From Hyphomonadaceae bacterium JAD_PAG50586_4 (GTDB taxonomy: Bacteria; Pseudomonadota; Alphaproteobacteria; Caulobacterales; Aquidulcibacteraceae): a stretch of DNA of 64,000 nucleotides. The DNA lies in assembly GCA_023242925.1 (NCBI GenBank), contig CP096134.1, positions 3,119,501-3,183,500 on the forward strand. Direction: 5' to 3'. The notes under the pieces were generated by a model that saw nothing but the letters and a program-made list of their open reading frames with translations, made no database searches and had not been told where the DNA came from. Position 1 is the stretch's first letter; every line of letters starts with the position of its first letter. Below, in pieces: positions 33,089-41,359 of this stretch. A program made the position numbers and the translations under genes.

Positions 33089-33544
33089 TTAAAGCGTTTT
33101 CGCCAGCTCTTCCATTTGCCGAGCGGTTTGCGTCCAGCCTTCTTTGAAGCCCATCTGCTCGTGTTGCTTCATCGTCTCTTCGGTCCAGTGCCGAGCAACA
33201 GCGCGATATTTGGTTTTGCCGTTGCCGAGATCCTCAAACGTGACTTCCGCGATCATAAACGGCCCCGACGGTTTGAAATCCGGCGTCACTGCATCGGTGG
33301 TCACGATCTTCCTGTTCGGCACGATTTCCAGATAAAGCCCAGCGTTCGGATATTCTTCGCCCTCGGGTGAGGCCATCACGAAAGAGCTGCGGCCGCCTGG
33401 GCGAAAATCATTGTCGACGCTTTTGATCGTCCACGGGCGCGGCGCGAACCATTGCTTCAACAAACTCGGATCGGAATAACAGCGAAACAGCTTCTCAGCT
33501 GGCGCATCCAATTCAAGTTCAATCGCGAGTTCGTATTTGGACAT
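33089..33544 (-). CDS. SRPBCC / AHSA1-type domain protein of the ECF42 operon
   Basis: 151 residues from the ATG at 33544. AIELELDAPAEKLFRCYSDPSLLKQWFAP, NDFRPGGRSSFVM, GLYLEIVPNRKIVTTDAVTPDF and EEGWTQTARQMEELAKTL follow the helix-grip pattern of AHSA1 proteins. It is 60 bases after the sigma-factor gene on the same strand and is probably cotranscribed with it and the DGPF protein. Ligand unknown. It is the third SRPBCC locus in the window and differs clearly in sequence from the others. Confidence 0.82.
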   Translation of the reverse strand: MSKYELAIELELDAPAEKLFRCYSDPSLLKQWFAPRPWTIKSVDNDFRPGGRSSFVMASPEGEEYPNAGLYLEIVPNRKIVTTDAVTPDFKPSGPFMIAEVTFEDLGNGKTKYRAVARHWTEETMKQHEQMGFKEGWTQTARQMEELAKTL

Positions 33545-33604
33545 GGAATTCTCCATCTGACTGAACCTAGGACGAGCGCACACGGCGCGAACCGACAGCG
33601 CGGC

Positions 33605-34846
33605 TCATTTTTTCTGCGCGAGCGAATCCAGCTGCTGACGAATATGCGCCGCTTCCGCCGGCGTATTCGCCAGCGCGATCGCTTGGTTGAACGCCTCGCG
33701 TGCGTCCTTGGCGCGGCCAAGCTCTTTCAGCATCGCCCCACGCATGCCGTGAAAGTAAAAATACTTGTCCAACCGCTCCGCCAGCGGCTCTATCATCGCG
33801 AGAGCCGCTTCAGGTCCGCGCAGTTTCGACACCGCCACCGCGCGATTGAGCGTCACCACCGGAGACGGCGCATGAATTTCTAGCGCGGCATACAGCGCAT
33901 CGATTTCCGCCCAATCGGTTTCGTCAGGCGTATCCGCCACAGCATGCAATCCAGCGATCGCCGCCTGAATCTGATACGGCCCCGGCTTGCGCGTGCGCAT
34001 CGCTTTGTCGAGCAGCGCCAGGCCTTCCTGGATGGGCGTGCGTTTCCACAGCGTGCGATCCTGATCGTCTAGCACAATCGGATTGCCCTCTGCGTCGAAC
34101 CGCGCCGCCAACCGCGAATGCTGCAACAGCATCAGCGCCAGCAAGCCCATCAGCTCTGGCTCGGAGGGATACATGCGTAACAGCAAGCGCCCCAGCCGGA
34201 TCGCTTCATCGCACAGCGAAGCGCGATCACTCGCGGGATCAGCCGCGGAATAGCCCTGGTTGAACACGAGATAAACCATCGCCAAAACTGCGCCCAAGCG
34301 CTCGGCCCGTTCCACCGGCCCCGGCGCCTCGAACGGGACGCCAGCGCCGGCGACTTTCGCCTTCGCCCGCGTAATGCGCTGCTCCATCGCGCTTTCGCCA
34401 ACGAGAAATGCGCGCGCGATCTGCTGCACGCTCAAGCCAGAGACGATGCGCAACGCCAAAGCCACTTGCTGCGTCGCCGGTAAATCCGGGTGGCAACAGA
34501 TGAATAGGAGACGTAAAACGTCGTCGCGATAATCGGCCTCATCGAGCCGCTGCACGGCGACGTCTTCGACGTCGCTCAGATCAGACAATGCTTCCTCATC
34601 TGGCAGCGCCGTTTGCTTCGCACGCGTGCGCGTCACATCGATCGCTGCGTTACGACCCACCATGATCAGCCACGCCGCAGCGTCGCGCGGCGGGCCGTTC
34701 TGCGGCCAATTCTTCAGCGCGCGCAGGCACGCGTCCTGAAACGCCTCCTCGGCGAGGTCAAGATCGCGGAAATAGCGCAGCAGCGCCGCCACCGCCTGGG
34801 GCCGCGCCGACACAAGCGCAGCATCAATCCAGGCAAGATCACCCAC
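33605..34846 (-). CDS. ECF42-type RNA polymerase sigma factor with C-terminal TPR-like extension
   Basis: 413 residues. Sigma2 includes LRYFRDLDLAEEAFQDACLRAL and AAAWLIMVGRNAAIDVTR; sigma4 is RIVSGLSVQQIARAFLVGESAMEQRITRAKAK. The remaining 230 residues form the long helical extension (DUF6596 plus TPR-like) typical of ECF42 factors, which have no anti-sigma partner and are thought to be controlled by this extension. GTG start immediately follows the stop of the DGPF gene, so the pair is coupled. ECF42 factors usually direct transcription of their own DGPF operon. Confidence 0.9.
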   Translation of the reverse strand: MGDLAWIDAALVSARPQAVAALLRYFRDLDLAEEAFQDACLRALKNWPQNGPPRDAAAWLIMVGRNAAIDVTRTRAKQTALPDEEALSDLSDVEDVAVQRLDEADYRDDVLRLLFICCHPDLPATQQVALALRIVSGLSVQQIARAFLVGESAMEQRITRAKAKVAGAGVPFEAPGPVERAERLGAVLAMVYLVFNQGYSAADPASDRASLCDEAIRLGRLLLRMYPSEPELMGLLALMLLQHSRLAARFDAEGNPIVLDDQDRTLWKRTPIQEGLALLDKAMRTRKPGPYQIQAAIAGLHAVADTPDETDWAEIDALYAALEIHAPSPVVTLNRAVAVSKLRGPEAALAMIEPLAERLDKYFYFHGMRGAMLKELGRAKDAREAFNQAIALANTPAEAAHIRQQLDSLAQKK

Positions 34847-35206
34847 TTAGCGAGCGCCTTCGTTGTAAATCATGATCGGACGCAACTCGTAGGCGCCGCC
34901 GGGGTTCGCCGCCGTCAACTCGCGCGCGAATTCGAGGCCCTCTTCGAGGCTATCGACGTCGATGATGTAAAAGCCCAGCAATTGCTCCTTGGTCTCCGCG
35001 TACGGGCCATCGAGCACTTCATTGTCCTTCTTGCGCAGCGTGGTCGCAGCACTCGTGGGCAAAAGCCGGATCGAGGGCTTCAGCTTACCCGCCTTCTCCC
35101 ATTTCTCGTGGACGACATTGAGCCGGCCCATCACCGCATCGTCCTCCTCCTTGGTCCAGGAAGAGACGGCCGCCTCGTCGTTGTAGCAAAGGATGGCGTA
35201 TTTCAT
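34847..35206 (-). CDS. YciI-family DGPF-domain protein (ECF42 partner)
   Basis: 119 residues from the ATG at 35206 (MKYAILCYNDEAAV). It contains the diagnostic EVLDGPYAETKEQLLGFYIID, the DGPF signature in its common DGPY variant, and ends AYELRPIMIYNEGAR. These ferredoxin-like proteins are nearly always encoded beside ECF42 sigma factors and are their main regulon members. Biochemical role is unknown. First gene of the operon; the 200 bases upstream are shared with the divergent TIR/Sel1 gene. Confidence 0.9.
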   Translation of the reverse strand: MKYAILCYNDEAAVSSWTKEEDDAVMGRLNVVHEKWEKAGKLKPSIRLLPTSAATTLRKKDNEVLDGPYAETKEQLLGFYIIDVDSLEEGLEFARELTAANPGGAYELRPIMIYNEGAR

Positions 35207-35406
35207 CGGATAGGGCCTCATACCAGCAAGGACGAACGACTAGGCCAAACGCCGACACGCCCGTCGAGAGAATACCGCCAAGTCGGTAGGCAAAAGCGGC
35301 GAGCGACATTCCACAGCGCGGGCAATAGCTTAAGACGCTGCAATGTTCCAAGAGGACGCTTGACGCCACCACGTCCGGTTCGTTTCAACGAGAGTGAGAG
35401 GGACGG

Positions 35407-36869
35407 ATGTCGGAGGTTTGGATCGCTGCGGCGCTGGGTGAGGAAGCGCGAGCGCGCGGCCTCGCCGAAGTGCTCAGTGCGCTCGGCTTCAAAGCCGACG
35501 CGACGCCCCCGCCCGAAGCGGAAATCGCCGCCAAGGTTGAAGCGGCCAAATGCGTGCTGACGCTCTGGTCGGGGAACCTGCGCCGGCCTGGCTCACCGCC
35601 GCCGCGACCATGGCCCTCGACCGCAAGAAGCTCATCAACGCGGAGCTCAAGAAGGACGCGACACCCGCCCTCTTCCACGCCGCGCCCCGCATCGATCTTG
35701 CGCGCGGCGATCGCACCATTTTCAAAGAGCGCTTCGCCGCCCTGATCACCGAACTCGACAAGCTCTCGCCGACCAAAGCCGATCCGGCCGCCATGCCGGC
35801 AGCGCTCGCGGCGGCGCGCGCGGCGCTTCTACAAAACGCGCCGGCGAAGAAGACTGGCGGCATGGCGACGCTTGGCATCGCGATTGTCGCATTGTTCGTC
35901 GTCGGCTATGGCGCGGGGCGTTTGATCAACGCGATCCGCAACGGCGATTTCGAATTCATCACGACGATGGCCGATGCAGCGCCGACTTCGGCGCGAGCGA
36001 CCGCACCGCGCGCGGCGGCGCCAAACGCTGCGCCGCCGCCGGCGCCAGCGCCCAGCTTCGCCGCTGTGACGCTGCAAGCCGAAGCCTGGCGCGATACGGC
36101 GGCGCGCATCAACGCCGAGACCGCGCGCGAGATCAAATCCGGCGCCGAGCGCGGCGAACCGATTTCGCAAGCGCTCGCCTGCCTCGGCCACCTCGCGGGC
36201 GCTGAGGGATTTTTGCCGAGCCCCACGGCGGCGCGCGAATTCTGCGACGCGTCCGCCGCGCAAAATCAGCCGGCGGGGCTTTATTATTCGTGGGTGCTGC
36301 GTCGCGCAGCGCCCCACGCGGGCATCAGCGAAGCGGTCGCGCGTGATCGCCTCGCCGAAGCGTCGCGCCTGGGCTGGACCAACGCACAGATCGATTATGC
36401 ACAAGTGCTCGCGGGCAGCTCTTCGATCGAAGCGCAGGGCGAAGCCGGTCGCCTCTTCCTCGCCGCCGCCGAGCGCGGCGATGCGCGCGGCCAGTTCTTC
36501 TACGCCCGCTGGCTGCGCGACAGCCCAGCCGGGCCGCGCGATCCGACGGCGGCTTTGCCCTTCCTTGAACAAGCCGTCGCGCAAGGCCAGACCGACGCGC
36601 AGCACATGCTGGCCACGCTCTATCGCGACGGCATCGGCGTGGCGCGCAACGAAGGCCGCGCCAAGGCGCTCTATGAGATGGCGGCACGCGCGAACCATGC
36701 GCCCTCCATGTTCAATCTGGCCGATATGCTGCGCAGCGGCGCGCCCGAGGAGCGTGCGCGCGCGATCGTGCTTTACCAGGGCCTCGCCTGCATGCGCGAC
36801 GAATTGCGTATCCAGCCTTTGGCCGTCCAACGCCTGCGCGCGTTGCAAGCCAGTGCGACCTGCCGCTAA
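35407..36869 (+). CDS. TIR-like / transmembrane / Sel1-repeat protein (frameshifted in this assembly)
   Basis: 487 residues when repaired. Residues 1-125 resemble a TIR fold: EVWIAAALGEEARARGLAEV, a second strand LGFKADATP, then AKVEAAKCVLTLWSGE and a later region RKKLINAELKKDA. A transmembrane helix (ATLGIAIVALFVVGYGAGRL) follows at about 160-180, then an Ala/Pro-rich linker and Sel1/TPR-like repeats such as AQHMLATLYRDGIGVARNEGRAKALYEMAA to the end. The break is at the G run 35571-35574; one G restores LWSGEPAPAWL. It is likely an inner-membrane scaffold with a cytosolic TIR-like head and a periplasmic repeat tail. Whether the TIR part is an NADase is not evident. Confidence 0.68.
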
Positions 36870-36877
36870 CAAGACAC

Positions 36878-37636
36878 GTGACTTGGTCGAAAACCTATTC
36901 AGGCGCGGCGCCGCAGCGCGTCAATAAATGGCTCGCAAGCGAAGGCGTCTGCTCGCGCCGCGAAGCCGAAGACCTCATCGCCAAGGGTCAAGTGCGGATC
37001 GACGGCGAACGCGTCGAAGATCGCGGCCGCAAAATTCTACCGGGCCAAAAGATCGAAGTCGGCGCAGCGCAGGCCGCGCCGAAAATCAGCGCCGTGATCA
37101 ACAAGCCTGTCGGAATCGTCTCCGCGCAGCCTGAAGGCGCTCAAGTGCCGGCCGCACGTTTGCTGACGAAAGCGAACCTCATCGGCAAGACCGATGCGTT
37201 GCCGACGACAACAACGAGCCTGCCTCCGCTCGGTCGGCTGGACCAAGATTCACGTGGGCTGCTTCTATTGAGCGAAGACGGCGTGCTCGCCAAAGCGGTG
37301 ATCGGCCCTCAGTCCAAGCTCGACAAGGAATACCTCGTCCGCGTCGCCGGCCCGATCAATGATCGTAAGCTCGCGCTGCTTGGCCACGGGCTTTCGCTCG
37401 ATGGCCGCACACTGAAGCCAGCCAAGATCGAGCAGGTCGAGCCGCAGCGTTTGCGCTTCACCCTGATCGAAGGTCGCAACCGGCAAATCCGGCGCATGTG
37501 CGAATTGGTCGATCTCGACGTGACGGACCTTTACCGCATCCGCATCGGCCCGCTCAAAATCGGCGACCTGCCCGAAGGCAAATGGCGCGCGCTGAGCGAT
37601 GCCGAGCGCGCCGCGATGATCCACGACAGCAAGTGA
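36878..37636 (+). CDS. rluF: RsuA/RluB/E/F-family pseudouridine synthase
   Basis: 252 residues. The S4 RNA-binding domain (QRVNKWLASEGVCSRREAEDLIAKGQVRIDG) is followed by the catalytic domain with the nucleophilic Asp in LGRLDQDSRGLLLLSEDG, LDKEYLVRVAGPI and EGRNRQIRRMCELV. It converts specific uridines of 23S rRNA (RluF/RluB type) to pseudouridine. GTG start, nine bases after the upstream stop. The exact rRNA target cannot be told from sequence, so the symbol is tentative. No frameshift. Confidence 0.85.
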   Translation: MTWSKTYSGAAPQRVNKWLASEGVCSRREAEDLIAKGQVRIDGERVEDRGRKILPGQKIEVGAAQAAPKISAVINKPVGIVSAQPEGAQVPAARLLTKANLIGKTDALPTTTTSLPPLGRLDQDSRGLLLLSEDGVLAKAVIGPQSKLDKEYLVRVAGPINDRKLALLGHGLSLDGRTLKPAKIEQVEPQRLRFTLIEGRNRQIRRMCELVDLDVTDLYRIRIGPLKIGDLPEGKWRALSDAERAAMIHDSK

Positions 37637-37637
37637 T

Positions 37638-37651
37638 TTGATCGCGCTCAA
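37638..37651 (+). promoter_or_regulatory. FNR/FixK-like box with downstream -10 element
   Basis: TTGAT, CGCG, CTCAA matches the anaerobox with one mismatch. A -10-like TATCCT lies at 37674-37679, so a start near 37686 would put the box at -41.5, the class II position, and give a 17-base leader to the small ORF at 37703. Confidence 0.45.
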
Positions 37652-37702
37652 GGCGACGACGAAAACGCAAATCTATCCTCCCCGCGTCTGGGAGAGACTA
37701 GA

Positions 37703-37795
37703 ATGGTGCATTGGTTTGTTTGGTTCGTTGTCGGCGCGATGACGACGTTTCTTGCGGTCCTCGGCCTCGTTACCTGGATCACACACGAAAAGTGA
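37703..37795 (+). CDS. Small single-helix membrane protein (30 residues)
   Basis: ATG with GGGAGA about nine bases upstream encodes MVHWFVWFVVGAMTTFLAVL followed by GLVTWITHEK. One hydrophobic helix spans almost the whole product, with aromatic Trp/Phe residues at the N-terminal end and a charged C-terminus, like the small subunits of respiratory oxidases (CydX/CcoS size class). No oxidase gene is adjacent, so any such role is speculation. The stop codon abuts the convergent DUF4105-like gene. Codon use is ordinary. Confidence 0.55.
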   Translation: MVHWFVWFVVGAMTTFLAVLGLVTWITHEK

Positions 37796-38647
37796 TCACA
37801 TGCCGTTGCGGCGGCGCAGTTCCGCCAGCAACGCGGCGTCGAACGCCTCTGGCGGCGCTTGGTTCAGCGCTTGGATGAACTCAGTCATATCCGCGCGCCG
37901 GTGTGCTTGCTCAAAGCTCGCGCCCGGAAGAATACCGCGCTCGTAAAGATATTCGTCCGAGCGGCCGGTAAGAATGAAAGCCGGCGCCCATTCGAAGCCT
38001 GCGGCCTTCGCGAGCTCATTGGTGCAGTTTGACAGGATCGTATTGTAATAGCGCGGCGTGCGCTCCAGCGCGTCGGTGCGTTCAATGAGTCGCGCAAGCA
38101 AGACGAGCTTTTGTTCGTCGCTGATCGCAACTGGGTACACGAATACCTCGTGGTCCAGCATGACCGCGCGGCGTGTGAGAAAATCGCGCGCGGTACCCCA
38201 CACATAGGCCAGCTCAAACGCGTTGAAGACGCCGGCGAGCGCGTCGTATTCCTCACCCATTTCGCGCCGCGCTTCGATGGTGAGGCCGATCAGCGCGTCA
38301 TTCTCGAACTCGAACAGCAGCAGCGTGTGCGCCGCCAGCGTCGAGCCTGGTTGCGGTTCGAGCACGAACCAAACATTGCGCAATGCAGAGAGATCGAATG
38401 AAGCGTCAAAATAGCGCTCTTCGGCGACCTCAGCGCCAGCATAGCGCCAATCGCTCACCGGCGTGACGGTGAACGCGCCGTTGTGCGCTTCGATTTCCAC
38501 GTCGCGGCCAAGATAAGGATACCAATTGCGATCGGCCCGCGCCGGCCCGCTGATCGCTGCGGCCGAACCCAGCGCCAGAATGACGGCGATCGCCGCGACT
38601 GCCGGACGCAAAGGGTGTGCGCCAAACCATGCAAACAATCGCTTCAC
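37796..38647 (-). CDS. DUF4105-like membrane-anchored protein
   Basis: 283 residues with an N-terminal signal anchor (AVAAIAVILALGSAAAI). The mature part contains SALRNVWFVLEPQPG, LLFEFENDALIGLTIEARRE and RYYNTILSNCTNELAKAAG, the YYNxxxxNCT pattern of DUF4105 proteins, which have a NlpC/P60-like cysteine-containing core. This suggests an envelope protein with a possible cysteine hydrolase or amidase fold, though no activity is established. The stop codon is directly adjacent to that of the convergent small membrane ORF. Confidence 0.75.
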   Translation of the reverse strand: MKRLFAWFGAHPLRPAVAAIAVILALGSAAAISGPARADRNWYPYLGRDVEIEAHNGAFTVTPVSDWRYAGAEVAEERYFDASFDLSALRNVWFVLEPQPGSTLAAHTLLLFEFENDALIGLTIEARREMGEEYDALAGVFNAFELAYVWGTARDFLTRRAVMLDHEVFVYPVAISDEQKLVLLARLIERTDALERTPRYYNTILSNCTNELAKAAGFEWAPAFILTGRSDEYLYERGILPGASFEQAHRRADMTEFIQALNQAPPEAFDAALLAELRRRNGM

Positions 38648-38797
38648 GCCGCCCTCCGCCGCAATTGCTTTAGCCTATGGCGCACCCTTGGTTAAGCACC
38701 GCTCTATTGTTCGCGCCCACAAGAGGCCCATCTTGTGTAGCGGGGTCGCCGCCCAAGTGGTATCGCGCGGCCAAGCAAGCATTTCAGGAGACCCAAC

Positions 38798-39457
38798 ATG
38801 GCGCTGCGCATTGGCGACAAAGCCCCGGATTTCGAAGCGGAAACCACCAAGGGCCGGCTCAAATTCCATGAATGGCTGGGCGACAGCTACGGCATCCTCT
38901 TCTCGCACCCGAAAGATTTCACGCCGGTCTGCACCACCGAGCTCGGCTATCTCGCCAAGCTCGCGCCTGAGTTTGAAAAGCGTAACGTGAAAATCATCGG
39001 GCTTTCGGTTGACCCGGTTGAGAACCACGAGCGCTGGCGCAGCGACATCAAGGAAGTCACCGGCGGCGACGTCCAGTATCCGATGATCGGCGACAGCGAT
39101 CTCAATGTCGCCAAGCTTTACGACATGCTGCCGGCGGAGACGGGCGGCACGTCCGAAGGCCGCACCGCGGCGACGAACGCGACCGTGCGCACCGTGTTCA
39201 TCATCGGGCCGGACAAGCTGATCAAGGCGATGCTGATCTATCCGATGTCGTCAGGCCGCAATTTCGATGAAGTGCTGCGCCTGGTGGAATCGATCCAGCT
39301 CACCGCCAACCACAAAGTGGCGACACCGGTGAATTGGAAGAACGGCGAAGACGTCATCATCGTCCCGGCCGTCTCCGACGACGAAGCCAAGACGCGCTTC
39401 CCGAACGGTTGGACCACGGTGAAGCCGTATCTCCGCATCGTGCCGCAGCCGAAATAA
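38798..39457 (+). CDS. 1-Cys peroxiredoxin (Prx6 type)
   Basis: 219 residues. The catalytic motif is HPKDFTPVCTTELG; no resolving Cys follows, and the C-terminal extension (PVNWKNGEDVIIVPAVSDDEA) is the Prx6-type dimerisation/tail region. IGLSVDPVENHERW and DMLPAETGGTSEGRTAATNATVRTVF are typical. It reduces hydrogen peroxide and alkyl hydroperoxides using an external thiol. AGGAG precedes the ATG. It is monocistronic and is followed by a palindromic repeat element. Confidence 0.93.
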   Translation: MALRIGDKAPDFEAETTKGRLKFHEWLGDSYGILFSHPKDFTPVCTTELGYLAKLAPEFEKRNVKIIGLSVDPVENHERWRSDIKEVTGGDVQYPMIGDSDLNVAKLYDMLPAETGGTSEGRTAATNATVRTVFIIGPDKLIKAMLIYPMSSGRNFDEVLRLVESIQLTANHKVATPVNWKNGEDVIIVPAVSDDEAKTRFPNGWTTVKPYLRIVPQPK

Positions 39458-39477
39458 GCGCGAGCGCCTACACCTGC

Positions 39478-39577
39478 GTCATTCCGGACGCGCAGAGCGC
39501 GATCGCGAACCCAGGGCCAACCAAGAGCCGGTTGCCCTGGGTTCAGCGTTCAATGCTGCGCATTGCCCCGGAATGAC
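39478..39577. repeat. Compound palindromic intergenic element
   Basis: Outer inverted repeats GTCATTCCGG (39478-39487) and CCGGAATGAC (39568-39577) enclose a strong hairpin: 39507-39522 (GAACCCAGGGCCAACC) pairs with 39530-39544 around a seven-base loop. The 100-base unit sits between convergent stop codons. The nested architecture is like the small non-coding palindromic repeats common in Alphaproteobacteria genomes. Confidence 0.65.
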
Positions 39578-39580
39578 TGT

Positions 39581-39853
39581 TTATCCAAGAACGTCACCAG
39601 CGCTCGCATTCCGCGCAAAATACGCGCGCGCGTACGAACAGAACGGCGTGAGCTTGCGGCCATTCGCGCGCGCGTCTGCAACGATGGCGTCCATCAGCTT
39701 GGCCGCATAACCCTGCCCGCGCGCTTGCGGGGCGGTTTCGACGTGAAGAATTTGGCGCGTCCCGTTCGCATCGCGGTAATCGGCGAATGAATCGCCCTCG
39801 GACGCATCGAGTTCGTAGCGGTGATGTTCGGCATTATCGCGAAAACTGCTCAT
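39581..39853 (-). CDS. GNAT-like N-acetyltransferase (short YjdJ type)
   Basis: 90 residues. ILHVETAPQARGQGYAAKLM carries the acetyl-CoA-binding RGxGxA motif and LTPFCSYARAYFARN the following helix; this matches the minimal GNAT-related family PF14542. The start ATG overlaps the stop of the VOC gene upstream (TGATG), so translation is coupled. The acetylated substrate is unknown. Confidence 0.82.
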   Translation of the reverse strand: MSSFRDNAEHHRYELDASEGDSFADYRDANGTRQILHVETAPQARGQGYAAKLMDAIVADARANGRKLTPFCSYARAYFARNASAGDVLG

Positions 39854-40239
39854 CACTCAGACATAGGCTTCGGCTGCCACAACTCAATCTTGCGGCCCTC
39901 CAAATCCATGATGTGCGCGAACTTGCCGTTGGCCTCGTCGGGAAAAAGCTTCACCGGCTCGACGCCCTCGGCCTTGGCCCGCGCCAGCACGGCGTCGAGA
40001 TCATCGACCATCAGATTGAACATGAATTCCTTGTCCGAAGGCGCGAAATAATCGGTGTCATGCTTGAACGAGCTGAACACGGTCGCTGCACCCGGATGCG
40101 CGGCCGCAATCTGCGGCAGGAACAGCGCCCCACCCCAATCGGAAAATTCCATGCCCAGCACGCGGCCATACCATTCCCGCACCGCCTCGCCGTCGCGCGA
40201 CTTGAAGAATACGCCGCCCACACCCAGCACCTTTGCCAT
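39853..40239 (-). CDS. VOC family protein
   Basis: 128 residues. VGGVFFKSRDGEAVREWYGRVLGMEF, then FSSFKHDTDYF and MVDDLDAVLARAKAEGVEP and IMDLEGRKIELWQP give the complete VOC fold with the final Glu. The YFAPSDKEFMFNLMV segment suggests a small-ligand binding or lyase role. Coupled to the GNAT-like gene downstream by a TGATG overlap. Start codons of this gene and rlmJ are divergent, 27 bases apart. Confidence 0.82.
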   Translation of the reverse strand: MAKVLGVGGVFFKSRDGEAVREWYGRVLGMEFSDWGGALFLPQIAAAHPGAATVFSSFKHDTDYFAPSDKEFMFNLMVDDLDAVLARAKAEGVEPVKLFPDEANGKFAHIMDLEGRKIELWQPKPMSE

Positions 40240-40266
40240 TCACTCGCCTCCGGCTAAGTCGATGTC

Positions 40267-41094
40267 GTGAATTATCGCCATGCCTTCCACGTCGGCAACC
40301 ACGCCGACGTTTTGAAACACGCCGCCCTGCTCTTCTGCCTCGATGCACTGAAGCGCAAGCCGACGCCGTTCGCTGTGCTCGACACCCATGCCGGGCGCGG
40401 CCTCTACGATCTGGCGTCCGAGGAGGCCGAGCGCAGCCCCGAATGGCGCGATGGCGTGGGCCGACTTTGGGATTGGCCCGAACCGCCGCCGCTGGTGAAG
40501 CGCTATCTCGACGCCATCCGCAGCTTCAACGCCGACGGCGCGCTGCGCACCTATCCCGGCTCGCCCGCGCTGATCACTTCAGCACTTCGGCCAGACGATG
40601 CGTTGGCCGCGTGCGAGCTGCATCCGGAAGAATATGCGGCGCTGCGACGTTGCTTGCCGCGCGTGGCGAACGTGCAGATCCATGCGCGCAACGGTTATGA
40701 GGGGCTCGCGGCGCTCTTGCCGCCCGTGCAGAAGCGCGGCCTGGTTGTTATCGACCCGCCCTATGAACAGCCGGACGAACTCGCGACCTCGGCGCAAGCG
40801 ATCACGCGCGCGCTCAAGCGCTTCGGCCACGGTTCATATCTGTGGTGGCGGCCGCTGAAGAGCGGCAGCGCGCTGAACGCGGCGGATGCCGAAATCCACG
40901 CGCACGGCGCGCGCGAAACGCTGCGCGCCGACCTTTGGACGGCCGCGCCCGCGCTGGAAGGCAAGCTCGTCGGCTCCAGCATCTTTCTCATCAACCCGCC
41001 TTACGGGCTGGAAGAGGCGCTGCGCGAGGCGCTGCCCTTCCTCGCCGATGCGCTCACTAAAGGCCAAAGCGGTTGGCGCCTCGTCACAAGTTAA
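40267..41094 (+). CDS. rlmJ: 23S rRNA (adenine2030-N6)-methyltransferase
   Basis: 275 residues, GTG start. NYRHAFHVGNHADVLKHAAL is the RlmJ N-terminal signature, VLDTHAGRGLYDL the SAM-binding motif I and VVIDPPYEQ the catalytic (D/N)PPY motif. It methylates A2030 of 23S rRNA before 50S assembly. The extra helical subdomain after residue 50 is present. Followed by a terminator shared with the small convergent gene. Confidence 0.93.
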   Translation: MNYRHAFHVGNHADVLKHAALLFCLDALKRKPTPFAVLDTHAGRGLYDLASEEAERSPEWRDGVGRLWDWPEPPPLVKRYLDAIRSFNADGALRTYPGSPALITSALRPDDALAACELHPEEYAALRRCLPRVANVQIHARNGYEGLAALLPPVQKRGLVVIDPPYEQPDELATSAQAITRALKRFGHGSYLWWRPLKSGSALNAADAEIHAHGARETLRADLWTAAPALEGKLVGSSIFLINPPYGLEEALREALPFLADALTKGQSGWRLVTS

Positions 41095-41124
41095 AGGGCG
41101 CGGATTGCTCCGCGCCCTTTCCCC
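41092..41124. terminator. Terminator between rlmJ and a small convergent gene
   Basis: Stem AAAGGGCGCGGA with TCCGCGCCCTTT around a four-base loop; both sides carry A/T runs, so it can act in both directions. Confidence 0.85.
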
Positions 41125-41145
41125 TTGCCACGCGCGTCTCTACTC

Positions 41146-41238
41146 TCAGGAGACGATCATCGCGGCTTGGTTGAGTGTGGCCATCGCGACCGGGACGAAC
41201 ACGGCGGCGGCGGCGATCAGGCTGTAGAACTTCGTCAT
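41146..41238 (-). CDS. Small single-helix membrane protein (30 residues)
   Basis: ATG at 41238 with AAGGGAG eight bases upstream encodes MTKFYSLIAAAAVFVPVAMA then TLNQAAMIVS. It could be read as a signal-peptide-like single helix that stays membrane-inserted. The strong SD and the convergent terminator support expression. Function unknown. Confidence 0.58.
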   Translation of the reverse strand: MTKFYSLIAAAAVFVPVAMATLNQAAMIVS

Positions 41239-41359
41239 CTGCGTGCTCCCTTTCGATCGCGTCTTGCGATGACCCAAAGCTAGCCCGCGCCCGCGCCGGG
41301 GCTCTGTGTCCCTGGTCACGCTGGACGAACCGGTCCCGCTTCGGGCAGGCTCCGCGCCC

